From positions 1 through 64,000 of the forward strand of contig JAKJDF010000004.1 in the NCBI GenBank assembly GCA_022706085.1: a stretch of DNA of 64,000 bases, in the 5' to 3' direction. The position numbers were made by a program, and so were the translations under genes. Positions 15,886-23,600 of the stretch are shown here, piece after piece. Numbering within the stretch: position 1 is the stretch's first letter; each line of letters begins with the position of its first letter. Below the pieces are notes generated by a model. That model was not told the DNA's origin, searched no databases, and was given only the letters and a program-made list of their open reading frames with translations. Source of the stretch: Candidatus Latescibacterota bacterium (GTDB lineage: Bacteria; Latescibacterota; MWCZ01).

Positions 15886-18123
15886 ATGGGATTCAGAGAA
15901 GAACGGGCTGCGTTCGAGCACGAGTTTGAAGCATACTACTCGGCGCTGCCGAACGACGTCGCACACTTGCGGTCGCGGCTAAACCTGGAGAGCGCGAGCC
16001 ACCCCGAGTGGACGCCGTACCGCCTGAAAGCCCTTCTGTACGAGACCATCGCCCGGGAATGCCCGGTAAAGGTGTTTCGGCAGTTCCCGTTCTTTTACGA
16101 AATCGGCATCGGCAAACCCCGCACCGACCTCGGTGCGGGAGGGGTCGGCGCCTGGCTCAAAGAGCAGCCTTTCGGAAGGGCACTCGCGGCCGTCGGGAAC
16201 TCGTTCTGGCGGCCGTACAGCGAGTCCGGTCTCTCACACGGGTGGGCGGTTCTGGACGACAACCATCACAGCCTCGGGTACGACAAAGTGTTTCGTGCCG
16301 GACTGAGCGGGTTGGTCGCCGAAGCGAAGGCTCGCCTGGCGCGCAGGTGTAGCGCAGAAGAGCAAGCGTTCCTAGAGGCGATGATCGCTGGGTTGTCGGC
16401 GCAGATGTATCTCGGGACGCGTTTCGCAGACGAAGCGCGCCGGATGCTATTGATCGAAACCGACCCTCGGATAAAGGCGCGTCTGTCTCGCATTGCCGAT
16501 GCCGCGGACCGCGTTCCTGCCCTCCCGCCAACGACGTTTTTCGAGGCGCTGGCGACGATTCTGTTCATGCGGGAGACGACTCAGGCGCTGGAAGGCAACG
16601 GTATCAGCGTGTACGGGCACCTGGACCGGATCCTTTTTCCGTTTTACGAACGCGACCTCGCCGACGGCCGCCTGACGCCTGACGAAGCCAGGGACCTCCT
16701 CGCGTTCTTCCTTGCGCGGTGCGACGCGGCGTTCGGGATGCGCGACGCACGGAACCACGTCGGCACAAACACTACCGTGGTCATTGGCGGGTGCGACGCG
16801 GACGGTGTCCCCGTATTCAATGAAATCACCCGCATGGTGCTCGACGTGTACCGCGAGTACGCTCTCGTCGACCCCAAGCTGAATGCGCGCGTCTCCTCCG
16901 CGCACCCTAAGGACTACTTCGGGCTTCTGGCCCAGTTTTCCAGCACCGGCAGCAACGTGCTCTCGGTCTTCAACGACGACGTAATCATTCCGGCAAACGC
17001 GAAGATGGGCAAAGCTCTGCCGGATTGTCGGCTTTACGTCGGCGGAGGGTGCCAGGAGAACGTGCTCGAAAACACGGAGATCAACAGCCGCGCAACCATG
17101 TACATGAGCCTGCCGGGCGTCCTCCTCATGGGATTTTTCCCGGAACGCTGGGAAGAACTTGCCAAGCGCGACGGATTCGGCGTCACTTCGTTCGAGACTG
17201 CGCGGACGTTTGAGGAGTTCTACGCCGTATTTCTGCGGAATCTGCGGGCAGTCATCGGCGCTCATGTAGCCGCGCGTAACCGCACAGAGGCAGAGGGCGC
17301 GCGGTACAACCCGTGTCCTCTCCATTCGGCGACCATCAGCGATTGCATCGAACGCGCCCGCGACATGATGGCGGGGGGTGCGCGGTACAGCTTTGGAAGT
17401 GTTTCACTGGCCGGGATTGGCACACTGATCGACTCGTTATACGCGGTGAAAGTGGTTGTTTTCGACCAGGAAAGGGTTTCTGTCACCCGCTTTCGCGAGA
17501 TCCTGGCCGCAGATTTCGAGGGAGAGGAAGCGTTCCGCCAGTACATCGTGAACCGAATCCCGAAATTCGGACACGGTGATCCGGAGGTGCGCGAATTCTC
17601 CGCGCGTGTTTTTGCCGATGTCGCACGCGCAGGCAGCGGTTACCTGAACACGCGTGGCGGTACGTACGAGGCCAGCCTCTTCTCATTCCGGTCGTTCGTG
17701 GATTTCGGCCGACGCGCCGGTGCGACCCCGGACGGGCGCCACGCAGGCGAGCACCTCTCCCCGGGGATGAGCCCGAGTCAGCTCGCACTCGGTCGCGAAT
17801 GCAGCGTTACGCAAGTTTTGAGAGCGCTTGAACCGGTCGACATGACCGATTACCCGGTGGTTGCCGTACTCGACGTGAAGATGCCGTTGTCGCCCGAACA
17901 AGCCGATCCATCGGTGCTGGAGAGCGTAGTGCGCTGTTTCTTGGACTATGGCGGTTCCGTCCTCCAGATCAACGTTGTGGATCCTTCCGCGCTGGTGGAC
18001 GCCCGTGAACATCCCGAACGGCATCCGGACCTCGTCGTACGTGTTTCCGGGTACAGCGCTTATTTCCGGACCCTTTCCCCTGATATTCAGCAGGAAGTAG
18101 TGGCAAGAGCCCTCGCAAGATGA
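15886..18123 (+). CDS. Glycyl-radical enzyme (pyruvate formate-lyase-like) 1
   Basis: 745 residues. The thiyl-radical site is Cys389 in GGGCQEN, and the glycyl-radical site is Gly722 in VVRVSGYSAYFRTLSP close to the C-terminus; spacing and order fit the family. The single G-C-x-E motif resembles diol dehydratase, choline lyase and HypD-type enzymes rather than true pyruvate formate-lyase, which has two adjacent Cys. Such enzymes work only anaerobically and need a radical-SAM activase, which is absent from this window. The ATG at 15886 is chosen because family similarity begins right after it; an in-frame start at 15808 exists and ribosome-binding signals are weak. Possible roles are dehydration of a diol or cleavage of C-O, C-N or C-S bonds. 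Confidence 0.85.
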   Translation: MGFREERAAFEHEFEAYYSALPNDVAHLRSRLNLESASHPEWTPYRLKALLYETIARECPVKVFRQFPFFYEIGIGKPRTDLGAGGVGAWLKEQPFGRALAAVGNSFWRPYSESGLSHGWAVLDDNHHSLGYDKVFRAGLSGLVAEAKARLARRCSAEEQAFLEAMIAGLSAQMYLGTRFADEARRMLLIETDPRIKARLSRIADAADRVPALPPTTFFEALATILFMRETTQALEGNGISVYGHLDRILFPFYERDLADGRLTPDEARDLLAFFLARCDAAFGMRDARNHVGTNTTVVIGGCDADGVPVFNEITRMVLDVYREYALVDPKLNARVSSAHPKDYFGLLAQFSSTGSNVLSVFNDDVIIPANAKMGKALPDCRLYVGGGCQENVLENTEINSRATMYMSLPGVLLMGFFPERWEELAKRDGFGVTSFETARTFEEFYAVFLRNLRAVIGAHVAARNRTEAEGARYNPCPLHSATISDCIERARDMMAGGARYSFGSVSLAGIGTLIDSLYAVKVVVFDQERVSVTRFREILAADFEGEEAFRQYIVNRIPKFGHGDPEVREFSARVFADVARAGSGYLNTRGGTYEASLFSFRSFVDFGRRAGATPDGRHAGEHLSPGMSPSQLALGRECSVTQVLRALEPVDMTDYPVVAVLDVKMPLSPEQADPSVLESVVRCFLDYGGSVLQINVVDPSALVDAREHPERHPDLVVRVSGYSAYFRTLSPDIQQEVVARALAR

Positions 18124-18160
18124 ACTTTCCCCGCACCCCCTATCCTGAGGACTGCACTTC

Positions 18161-19102
18161 ATGACCCGACGGGAACTCGTGAAAGCCGCGATCGCCCACA
18201 AGGAAACCGAACGCGTGCCCTATTGCATCGGCTTCACCGGCGGCGGGGAAAAGCGCCTGCAGGAAGCCATCGGGCGGCAGACGGCACAGGAGTACGTGGA
18301 CAACGATGTCGTCCGCGTCAGCGTTCCCTGGTGGACGTGGCACGAGCTCGGCCCGGAATGGCGGGCGGCAGATCCGCCTTCAACGCCGGCAACGGTGATC
18401 GGAATCGGCAGCTACACGCAGTTTTTCGAATCACTCCGATTGCTCCGCGACAACAGCGACAAATACATCCTTGCCATGATTTACGGTTCGCACTTCGAGA
18501 AGGCCTACTTCACACGGGGCATCGAGAACTTTCTTGCCGACATGGCGGGCTACCCCGAGTTCGCACGGAAGCTGCTGAACCGCATCATCGACAAGAACAT
18601 GGTGATGCTGGAGAACTTCCTCATGGCACCGGAGATTGACGGCGTGCTCCTTGGCAGCGACTGGGGGTCGCAGGTGGACCTGCTGATGTCGCCGGACACG
18701 TGGCAGGAGATGATCCGAGACGGCGAGCAGAAGGAGTACGACCTCGTCCACAGCTACGGGAAGGACGTCTGGGTGCACTCCTGCGGCTGCGTGGAGCGGA
18801 TCATTCCGTCGCTTGTGGAAATGGGGCTGGACGTGCTGAACCCGGTACAGCCGGAGTGCATGGACCTCGCGAAGCTCAAACGCGACTTCGGGGACAAGCT
18901 TGCGTTCTGGGGCGGCATCAGCACGCAACAGGTGCTCCCCTTCGGCACTCCGGACGAGGTGAAGGCAGAAGTACGACGCGTGAGGAGACTCATGGCAACC
19001 GGTGGGGGGTATATCCTCGCTCCCGCGCAGGAGATACAGGAGGACGTGCCGGCGGAGAACATCATAGCACTCGTGGAGGCGGCCCGGGAGCCGGGCTTGT
19101 GA
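18161..19102 (+). CDS. URO-D-like protein 2 (MtaA/CmuA-type methyltransferase-like)
   Basis: 313 residues with the URO-D fold. The C-terminal half has DVWVHSCGCVERIIPSLVEM, containing the H-x-C-G motif used for Zn binding in corrinoid-dependent methyltransferases such as MtaA. LNPVQPE, LAFWGGISTQQVLPFGTPDE and GGGYILAPAQEIQEDVP follow, all standard for the subgroup. It could move methyl groups to or from a corrinoid or another thiol/cobalt acceptor, for example in O-demethylation of a sugar. No corrinoid protein is seen nearby, so this is inference. It starts 37 bases after the glycyl-radical enzyme and is very likely co-transcribed. Confidence 0.8.
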   Translation: MTRRELVKAAIAHKETERVPYCIGFTGGGEKRLQEAIGRQTAQEYVDNDVVRVSVPWWTWHELGPEWRAADPPSTPATVIGIGSYTQFFESLRLLRDNSDKYILAMIYGSHFEKAYFTRGIENFLADMAGYPEFARKLLNRIIDKNMVMLENFLMAPEIDGVLLGSDWGSQVDLLMSPDTWQEMIRDGEQKEYDLVHSYGKDVWVHSCGCVERIIPSLVEMGLDVLNPVQPECMDLAKLKRDFGDKLAFWGGISTQQVLPFGTPDEVKAEVRRVRRLMATGGGYILAPAQEIQEDVPAENIIALVEAAREPGL

Positions 19103-19125
19103 GCGGGGGCACCACGGGTTTCCTG

Positions 19126-19189
19126 CGCGGGGCTCCTCGATACAACACTCCGTCGCGTTGCTCCGTCGTGTCACTCGGAGACCCGCGTG
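19126..19189 (+). repeat. Dispersed intergenic repeat, copy A
   Basis: The left arm (19126-19146) is identical over 21 bases to 28477-28497. A right arm CACTCGGAGACCC (19172-19184) is identical to 28525-28537. The middle differs between copies, although both middles carry GC-rich inverted-repeat character. Confidence 0.7.
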
Positions 19190-19212
19190 ATTGCGCCACC
19201 TCGTCTCCGGCC

Positions 19213-19229
19213 TTTCGACAGGCTCAGGG
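19213..19229 (+). repeat. REP-like oligomer
   Basis: TTTCGACAGGCTCAGGG matches a sequence that I recognise as a frequent intergenic repeat in many bacterial genomes. Only this one copy is visible in the window. Confidence 0.4.
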
Positions 19230-19448
19230 GCGGATCCACACTGCCCACGATTTTTCTGCTCCCCCAAGTTGCAGCCCATCTAACGATTTCCCGCAAAGCC
19301 ATTCGCATTCCGTGACAGAAAACTTCCCCTTCCCCCTTGACACGAAGACGACGTTTTGCCTCAACTAGAACGAATCGGCCAAATCTGGTTCGATCGGGAG
19401 ACGGTCCGGAAAGCGCGGGGGTTGGGCACGGCGCGCGGAGTCGCCATT

Positions 19449-21257
19449 ATGAACACAGAGAACAACCGTACGTGGAACCTTTGCCACGAGGCACACGGGA
19501 TGAACGCTGTTCCCGGAAGTCAACGAGACTCGACTACGAAAAACGACGGCGGCGGCATGTCGCGGCGCGAATTCATTGCGCTCGGCGCATCAGCCGCGTT
19601 GGGCATGGTGGTTACGGCAACGCGGGGGTGGGCACGCCCCGCACGGGAGGCAAGGATGGCAGACAGCAGAACAGGGGCGCGGATGCGACTCCACGAGGCG
19701 TACTGGATCAACGGTGTGCCGGTGCTCGGGGCGTTCAACGTGCGGTCTTTGGAGGACCTGCAGATCGCGCACCAAGCTGGCTTCAACATGGCGGCATATG
19801 CGCATCTGGACATGCTCGATCCTGATACCCCGATGGGCAGGTACGCGCTTGACAACGGCCTGAAGGCGATGCACAGCATCACCGGGCCCACCCACGGCAG
19901 TCCGCGCCTGGCGCGCGCAATCGATGCGCGGGAGACGACGATCCCGTTTGAGTCGGGAGCAAAACCGGCGCCGGGGCCGGGTGTGGTGGTCATCGAGGAC
20001 GAACGCATCCGTTACCGTGACTCCACCGAAAACAGCCTGACTGGATGTGAACGTGGCCTGGATGGAACGGAAGCGAAGCCCCACCGGGCGCTCATCATCA
20101 TGTTCTGGCCGGAGCCGTTCGCTCTCGAGATTGCGAAGGTTAAGGATTCGCCGAACCTCTGGGGCTACTGGGCGCTTGATGACACGCCGGGGTATGCACT
20201 TTCGGCAATGCGCGGGCTGACGAGCGTAGTGCACGAGGTGGACGGGCATCACCCCGTCTGCGGCGGGTACAGCGGCCCCGATACGATGTTCAACTTCGGC
20301 CCCGGCGCGTGCGATATCATCGTGCCGTACTGGTACCCGGTGCTGAAATGGGGCTATGACCGACAAATGACGTCCATGGACACACAGGCGATCCTTGTGT
20401 ACGCTCGGAGGCAGGTGCCGGGGATCCCGTTCATGGGGCTCTATCAGGCATTCTGGGGGGCTGACTGGAACAAGCGTGGCCCGTTGACGGCGTTTGAAAT
20501 CCGTGAGCAGGCCGAGGACTTCGTCCGTGAGGGCGCGGCCGGACTCATGGGCTTCGCTGTTCTGCATCAGACCAATCCGAACGACATCTTCGGCGGATTC
20601 AACCTCGATCCGGAAATGACACGCGCGGTGCGGGAAATCAACGATGAAGTGCGGCGGACATGCGCGCTCACCGTGCCTCCGGAGCGCCCTGAGATGGCGG
20701 CGATCCGCATCCGCCCCATCGGGTTTCAGGCCCATGAACCGGAACCGCAGGGGATTCCGCCGGCGTGGCGCATCGCGTTCCCGTTTGAAGCGGGCGAAAG
20801 TGGCGATCTGGATACGAGCCTCGCTCCCGACGCCGGCATTGACCTCACGGCAACGTATGTCGGCAAGGATGGTGAGCAGTTGAGCTGGGAAACGATTGGG
20901 ACGCGTGGCGGGGTGATCGCGTTCCTCGATCTCATCGGCCCGGTGAAAAAGGCAGAAAACACGATTGGGTATGCGGTGTGCACGGTCACCAGCTCTGTCG
21001 AACGGACGGTGCAGGTGCGGCTCGGAGCCGCGAAGGACACGCTGGTGCGGGTCAACGGGAAAGAAATCTGGCGTTACACGGGTTCCCGAGGCATCCATCT
21101 CGACGACAACGTGGCGTGGACGACGCTGCCGGCGGGCAAATCCGAGATCGTCGTCAAATGCTACAACAGGGGCGGCGGGTGGGGCTTTGCGCTGCGTTTC
21201 GCTGACCCGGATGGCAGGCCGGCGGCGGGCCTCAGTTTCGAGCCAGCGGCGGGATGA
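19449..21257 (+). CDS. Tat-exported TIM-barrel glycosidase-like protein
   Basis: 602 residues from the ATG at 19449, which has GGAG about ten bases upstream. The Tat signal SRREFIALGASAALGMVV begins near residue 37; an alternative ATG at 19557 would start right at it. Residues of about 90-410 look like a TIM barrel of glycosidase type (AGFNMAAYAHLDMLD, NLWGYWALDDTPGYA, DIIVPYWYPVLKWGYD). A C-terminal beta-sandwich follows (TLVRVNGKEIWRYTG, SEIVVKCYNRGGGWGFALRF). A 55-residue insert at nt 19924-20091, ending LTGCERGLDGTEA, also occurs in the 28986-31766 protein. It is exported folded and probably acts on glycans in the periplasm; the activity is unknown. Confidence 0.65.
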   Translation: MNTENNRTWNLCHEAHGMNAVPGSQRDSTTKNDGGGMSRREFIALGASAALGMVVTATRGWARPAREARMADSRTGARMRLHEAYWINGVPVLGAFNVRSLEDLQIAHQAGFNMAAYAHLDMLDPDTPMGRYALDNGLKAMHSITGPTHGSPRLARAIDARETTIPFESGAKPAPGPGVVVIEDERIRYRDSTENSLTGCERGLDGTEAKPHRALIIMFWPEPFALEIAKVKDSPNLWGYWALDDTPGYALSAMRGLTSVVHEVDGHHPVCGGYSGPDTMFNFGPGACDIIVPYWYPVLKWGYDRQMTSMDTQAILVYARRQVPGIPFMGLYQAFWGADWNKRGPLTAFEIREQAEDFVREGAAGLMGFAVLHQTNPNDIFGGFNLDPEMTRAVREINDEVRRTCALTVPPERPEMAAIRIRPIGFQAHEPEPQGIPPAWRIAFPFEAGESGDLDTSLAPDAGIDLTATYVGKDGEQLSWETIGTRGGVIAFLDLIGPVKKAENTIGYAVCTVTSSVERTVQVRLGAAKDTLVRVNGKEIWRYTGSRGIHLDDNVAWTTLPAGKSEIVVKCYNRGGGWGFALRFADPDGRPAAGLSFEPAAG

Positions 21258-21286
21258 CAGGTTACTTCGCGAGGAAGGGCTAATCC

Positions 21287-22483
21287 GTGAGCACAGACCG
21301 TCACCAGGACCCGAAGGCGTGGTTCATGCAGGCGCGTTTCGGGATGTTCATCCACTGGGGAGTGTACGCGATCCCTGGCCGCGGGGAGTGGGTGATGTAC
21401 CGCGAACACATCCCTGCGAAGGAGTACGCGGGACTCGCGGATCAGTTCAACCCGCGGCACTACAAGCCACGGGACTGGGTGGCCCTGGCGCAGGATGCCG
21501 GCATGCGGTACATGGTGTTGACGGCACGGCACCATGACGGGTTCTGCCTGTGGGATAGCAAGACCACCGACTTCACCGCGCCGAAAACCGCGGCAAAGCG
21601 CGATTTGCTGGCCGAGTACGCGGACGCATGCCACTCCATGGGAATGCGGATGGGGTTCTACTATTCGCTGGCGGACTGGCGCTTCCCCGGTGGGCTCTAC
21701 TGCTATCCGCACGACCCGGCAATCGACTACGAACCCATGGTGGCCCAAGCGCATGCGCAGATTCGGGAGCTGCTGACCGGCTACGGCAAAGTGGATCTGC
21801 TGTGGTACGACGGCGGGCATCCGGGCGGCATCTGGCGCGGAGAGGAGATGGACGCCATGGTCAGGTCGCTCCAGCCTGAGATCGTCACCAACGGCGGCCC
21901 CGGAACGCCAGGGGACTTCGTGACGCACGAGCAGAACACCGATGGCGACCCGCGCCCCTGGGAAGCGTGCGTGACGATGAACGACTGTTGGGGATATGTT
22001 CCGAGCGAGAAAAACTACAAATCGGTGATGCAACTCATCGGCACCCTGGTCACCTGCGCGTCGAAAGGCGGCAACCTGCTGCTGAACGTGGGTCCCGCCC
22101 CTGAAGGCCGGATCCCTGCGGCGGCTGCGGACCGGTTGCGATCGATCGGGAAATGGATGCGTGTGAACGGAGAGGCGATCTACGGCTCCACTCGGACGGT
22201 GCTGCGCCCTCCGAGCGAGGTGGGAAACGCAACACAGGTCGGTAATCGGCAGTTCCTTCACATCCACGCGTGGCAGGGCTCGACACTGGCGATTGCCTGG
22301 GTGGGAAACCGCGTGACCCGTGGGCGGGTTCTGGCGACGGGAACGGAGGCACGCGTCGAGCAAAAGGGTGACCGCGTGTGGCTGCACGGGCTGCCGCAGT
22401 ATGCGCCTGATCCGGATATCTCAGTCATCGAGCTGGAGGTTGAGGGCGAACCGCGGTATCCAGAACTCCGGTTCCATTTCTGA
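21287..22483 (+). CDS. Alpha-L-fucosidase (GH29)
   Basis: 398 residues. The GH29 landmarks are in order: WFMQARFGMFIHWGVYAIPG, the active-site RHHDGFCLWDSKTTDF, then Asp175 in VDLLWYDGG as the catalytic nucleophile, and GGNLLLNVGPAPEG near the C-terminal end of the catalytic domain. It releases terminal alpha-L-fucose. The protein starts at GTG with GAGGAAGG upstream. No signal peptide is seen, so it probably cleaves imported oligosaccharides in the cytoplasm. It follows the Tat protein by 29 bases and precedes a small membrane protein by 12, so these are co-transcribed. Confidence 0.9.
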   Translation: MSTDRHQDPKAWFMQARFGMFIHWGVYAIPGRGEWVMYREHIPAKEYAGLADQFNPRHYKPRDWVALAQDAGMRYMVLTARHHDGFCLWDSKTTDFTAPKTAAKRDLLAEYADACHSMGMRMGFYYSLADWRFPGGLYCYPHDPAIDYEPMVAQAHAQIRELLTGYGKVDLLWYDGGHPGGIWRGEEMDAMVRSLQPEIVTNGGPGTPGDFVTHEQNTDGDPRPWEACVTMNDCWGYVPSEKNYKSVMQLIGTLVTCASKGGNLLLNVGPAPEGRIPAAAADRLRSIGKWMRVNGEAIYGSTRTVLRPPSEVGNATQVGNRQFLHIHAWQGSTLAIAWVGNRVTRGRVLATGTEARVEQKGDRVWLHGLPQYAPDPDISVIELEVEGEPRYPELRFHF

Positions 22484-22495
22484 GGCGGCACTCTG

Positions 22496-22972
22496 GTGAG
22501 CAGCCAGTTCTGGACGTGGCTTGTCGTCGCGACAGCGATCTTCATCGCGGCGGTCCTGAGGCCACACGGGACGCGCATCTTTCTCGGGTTCTTTTTCATT
22601 GCCATGGGGCTGGGGGTGAACCTGCCCCTTACGCTCACCGACCCGCAATCGTTTGTCGGGCTGGGAAGCCACTCGTATCTGCCGCTCTACCGTTGGGTGT
22701 TCGGGAACCTCGTCGCACGGAACCCGGTGCTCATGGTGGCGCCGGTAATTCTTTACGAGGTAATTATCGGAACGCTGATGCTCGCAAAAGGATCGAATGC
22801 CCGGCTGGGGTTCGCCGGTGCAATCGTGTTCCTGCTGGCCATAACTCCGCTGAATGCGGAATGCCTGCCCAACCCGGTCCTTGCGCTTGGCGCGGCGCGC
22901 CTGTGGCGGATTCGCTGGGAGAAGAGCCTTTTGGACATGCTCCGTGATCTGTGGAAGAGACACGGCGATTAA
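22496..22972 (+). CDS. Small four-helix membrane protein (DoxX-like topology)
   Basis: 158 residues, mostly hydrophobic. About four transmembrane segments are visible (WTWLVVATAIFIAAVL, IFLGFFFIAMGLGVNLPL, VLMVAPVILYEVIIGTLML, LGFAGAIVFLLAITPL), with a short basic C-terminal tail. Topology and the early Gly/Asn-rich second segment recall DoxX-like proteins, but I do not recognise the family with certainty. It starts at GTG with GAGG upstream. It sits between the fucosidase and a Cys-rich protein with 12-base gaps on both sides, so it belongs to the same operon. No transport motif is evident. Confidence 0.7.
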   Translation: MSSQFWTWLVVATAIFIAAVLRPHGTRIFLGFFFIAMGLGVNLPLTLTDPQSFVGLGSHSYLPLYRWVFGNLVARNPVLMVAPVILYEVIIGTLMLAKGSNARLGFAGAIVFLLAITPLNAECLPNPVLALGAARLWRIRWEKSLLDMLRDLWKRHGD

Positions 22973-22984
22973 GGAAGAAACCTC

Positions 22985-23566
22985 GTGGTGTACTACGAAT
23001 ACGGCAGGATAGCCCGGCTGGCCCGGAGCATGGCGCAGGCTGGGATTGATGAAGCCGTTTGCGCCGAAATCTTGCGTGGCGGGGAATCCATCCGCTCAAG
23101 CACGCCAGCAGCGAAGAAAGCCGAATGGATTCGCGGTGCGATGGAGCGGATGGACGAGCTTCTGGAACCGGAAACATGCCGCGGCGTGCGAGAAGCGTGC
23201 GCCTGTTGCCTTGGCGGGAAGCGACTGGAGTGCTCCAGAGCGATCGCAAGGAATCACCCGACGCTCGAAGAACGCATCGAAGCCGCCAACGAGACCCGGT
23301 TCGTCTTTGGACACAGCGTAACGATGCAGGAGGACGGGCGAGTGCTCGTGCGATTTGCCCCGGAAGGGTTGCCGGCGTACCGGTGCGTGTGCCTGCCGCA
23401 GGCCAGAGAACCAATATCTGAGACCTACTGCTACTGTTGCGGCGGGCATGTGAAACATCACCTGCAGATCGCCCTGGGCACGAAGCTCCGATGCACCGTC
23501 CGTTCTTCGGCGCTTGCGAGCAGCGGCAAGGAAGGGTGTACGTTTCTGTTTGACATCGTGGGTTGA
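22985..23566 (+). CDS. Cysteine-rich protein of unknown function
   Basis: 193 residues with 13 Cys. They cluster as CACC (72-75) followed by C83, CVC (134-136) and CYCC (149-152), with the last followed by GGHVKHHLQIALG. Cys spacing and the Gly/His-rich sequence suggest metal or Fe-S binding, but there is no radical-SAM CxxxCxxC motif, so it is not the missing activase. It starts at GTG after AAGGAAG. It lies 12 bases after the membrane protein and 34 bases before the second glycyl-radical enzyme, which makes a role alongside that enzyme possible. Function is unknown. Confidence 0.7.
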   Translation: MVYYEYGRIARLARSMAQAGIDEAVCAEILRGGESIRSSTPAAKKAEWIRGAMERMDELLEPETCRGVREACACCLGGKRLECSRAIARNHPTLEERIEAANETRFVFGHSVTMQEDGRVLVRFAPEGLPAYRCVCLPQAREPISETYCYCCGGHVKHHLQIALGTKLRCTVRSSALASSGKEGCTFLFDIVG

Positions 23567-23600
23567 CGTGCAAAAGGCTCACCGAACTGGAAGGCGGGGA

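Larger units (their letters stand above)
19103..19448 (+). other. Intergenic stretch with dispersed repeat
   Basis: About 350 bases without a supported gene. It contains one copy of an intergenic repeat that recurs at 28477 and a separate REP-like oligomer at 19213. It interrupts the plus-strand train between the URO-D-like gene and the Tat-exported protein, so the downstream genes may use their own promoter here. Confidence 0.6.

Noticed and set aside
10710-19102. URO-D-like genes as HemE of heme synthesis
   Set aside because: They lie among glycan genes and have the catabolic-subgroup C-terminus (GIDKR/GGIS type); two differing copies argue against a single heme enzyme.
19590-21098. Minus-strand 500-codon frame opposite the Tat protein
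   Set aside because: Antisense shadow rich in Arg and His; the plus-strand frame has a Tat signal and domain structure.
21161-22387. Minus-strand frame opposite the fucosidase
   Set aside because: Shadow; the fucosidase has clear GH29 motifs.
22985-23566. Cys-rich protein as the missing GRE activase
   Set aside because: No CxxxCxxC radical-SAM motif and only 193 residues without the barrel.
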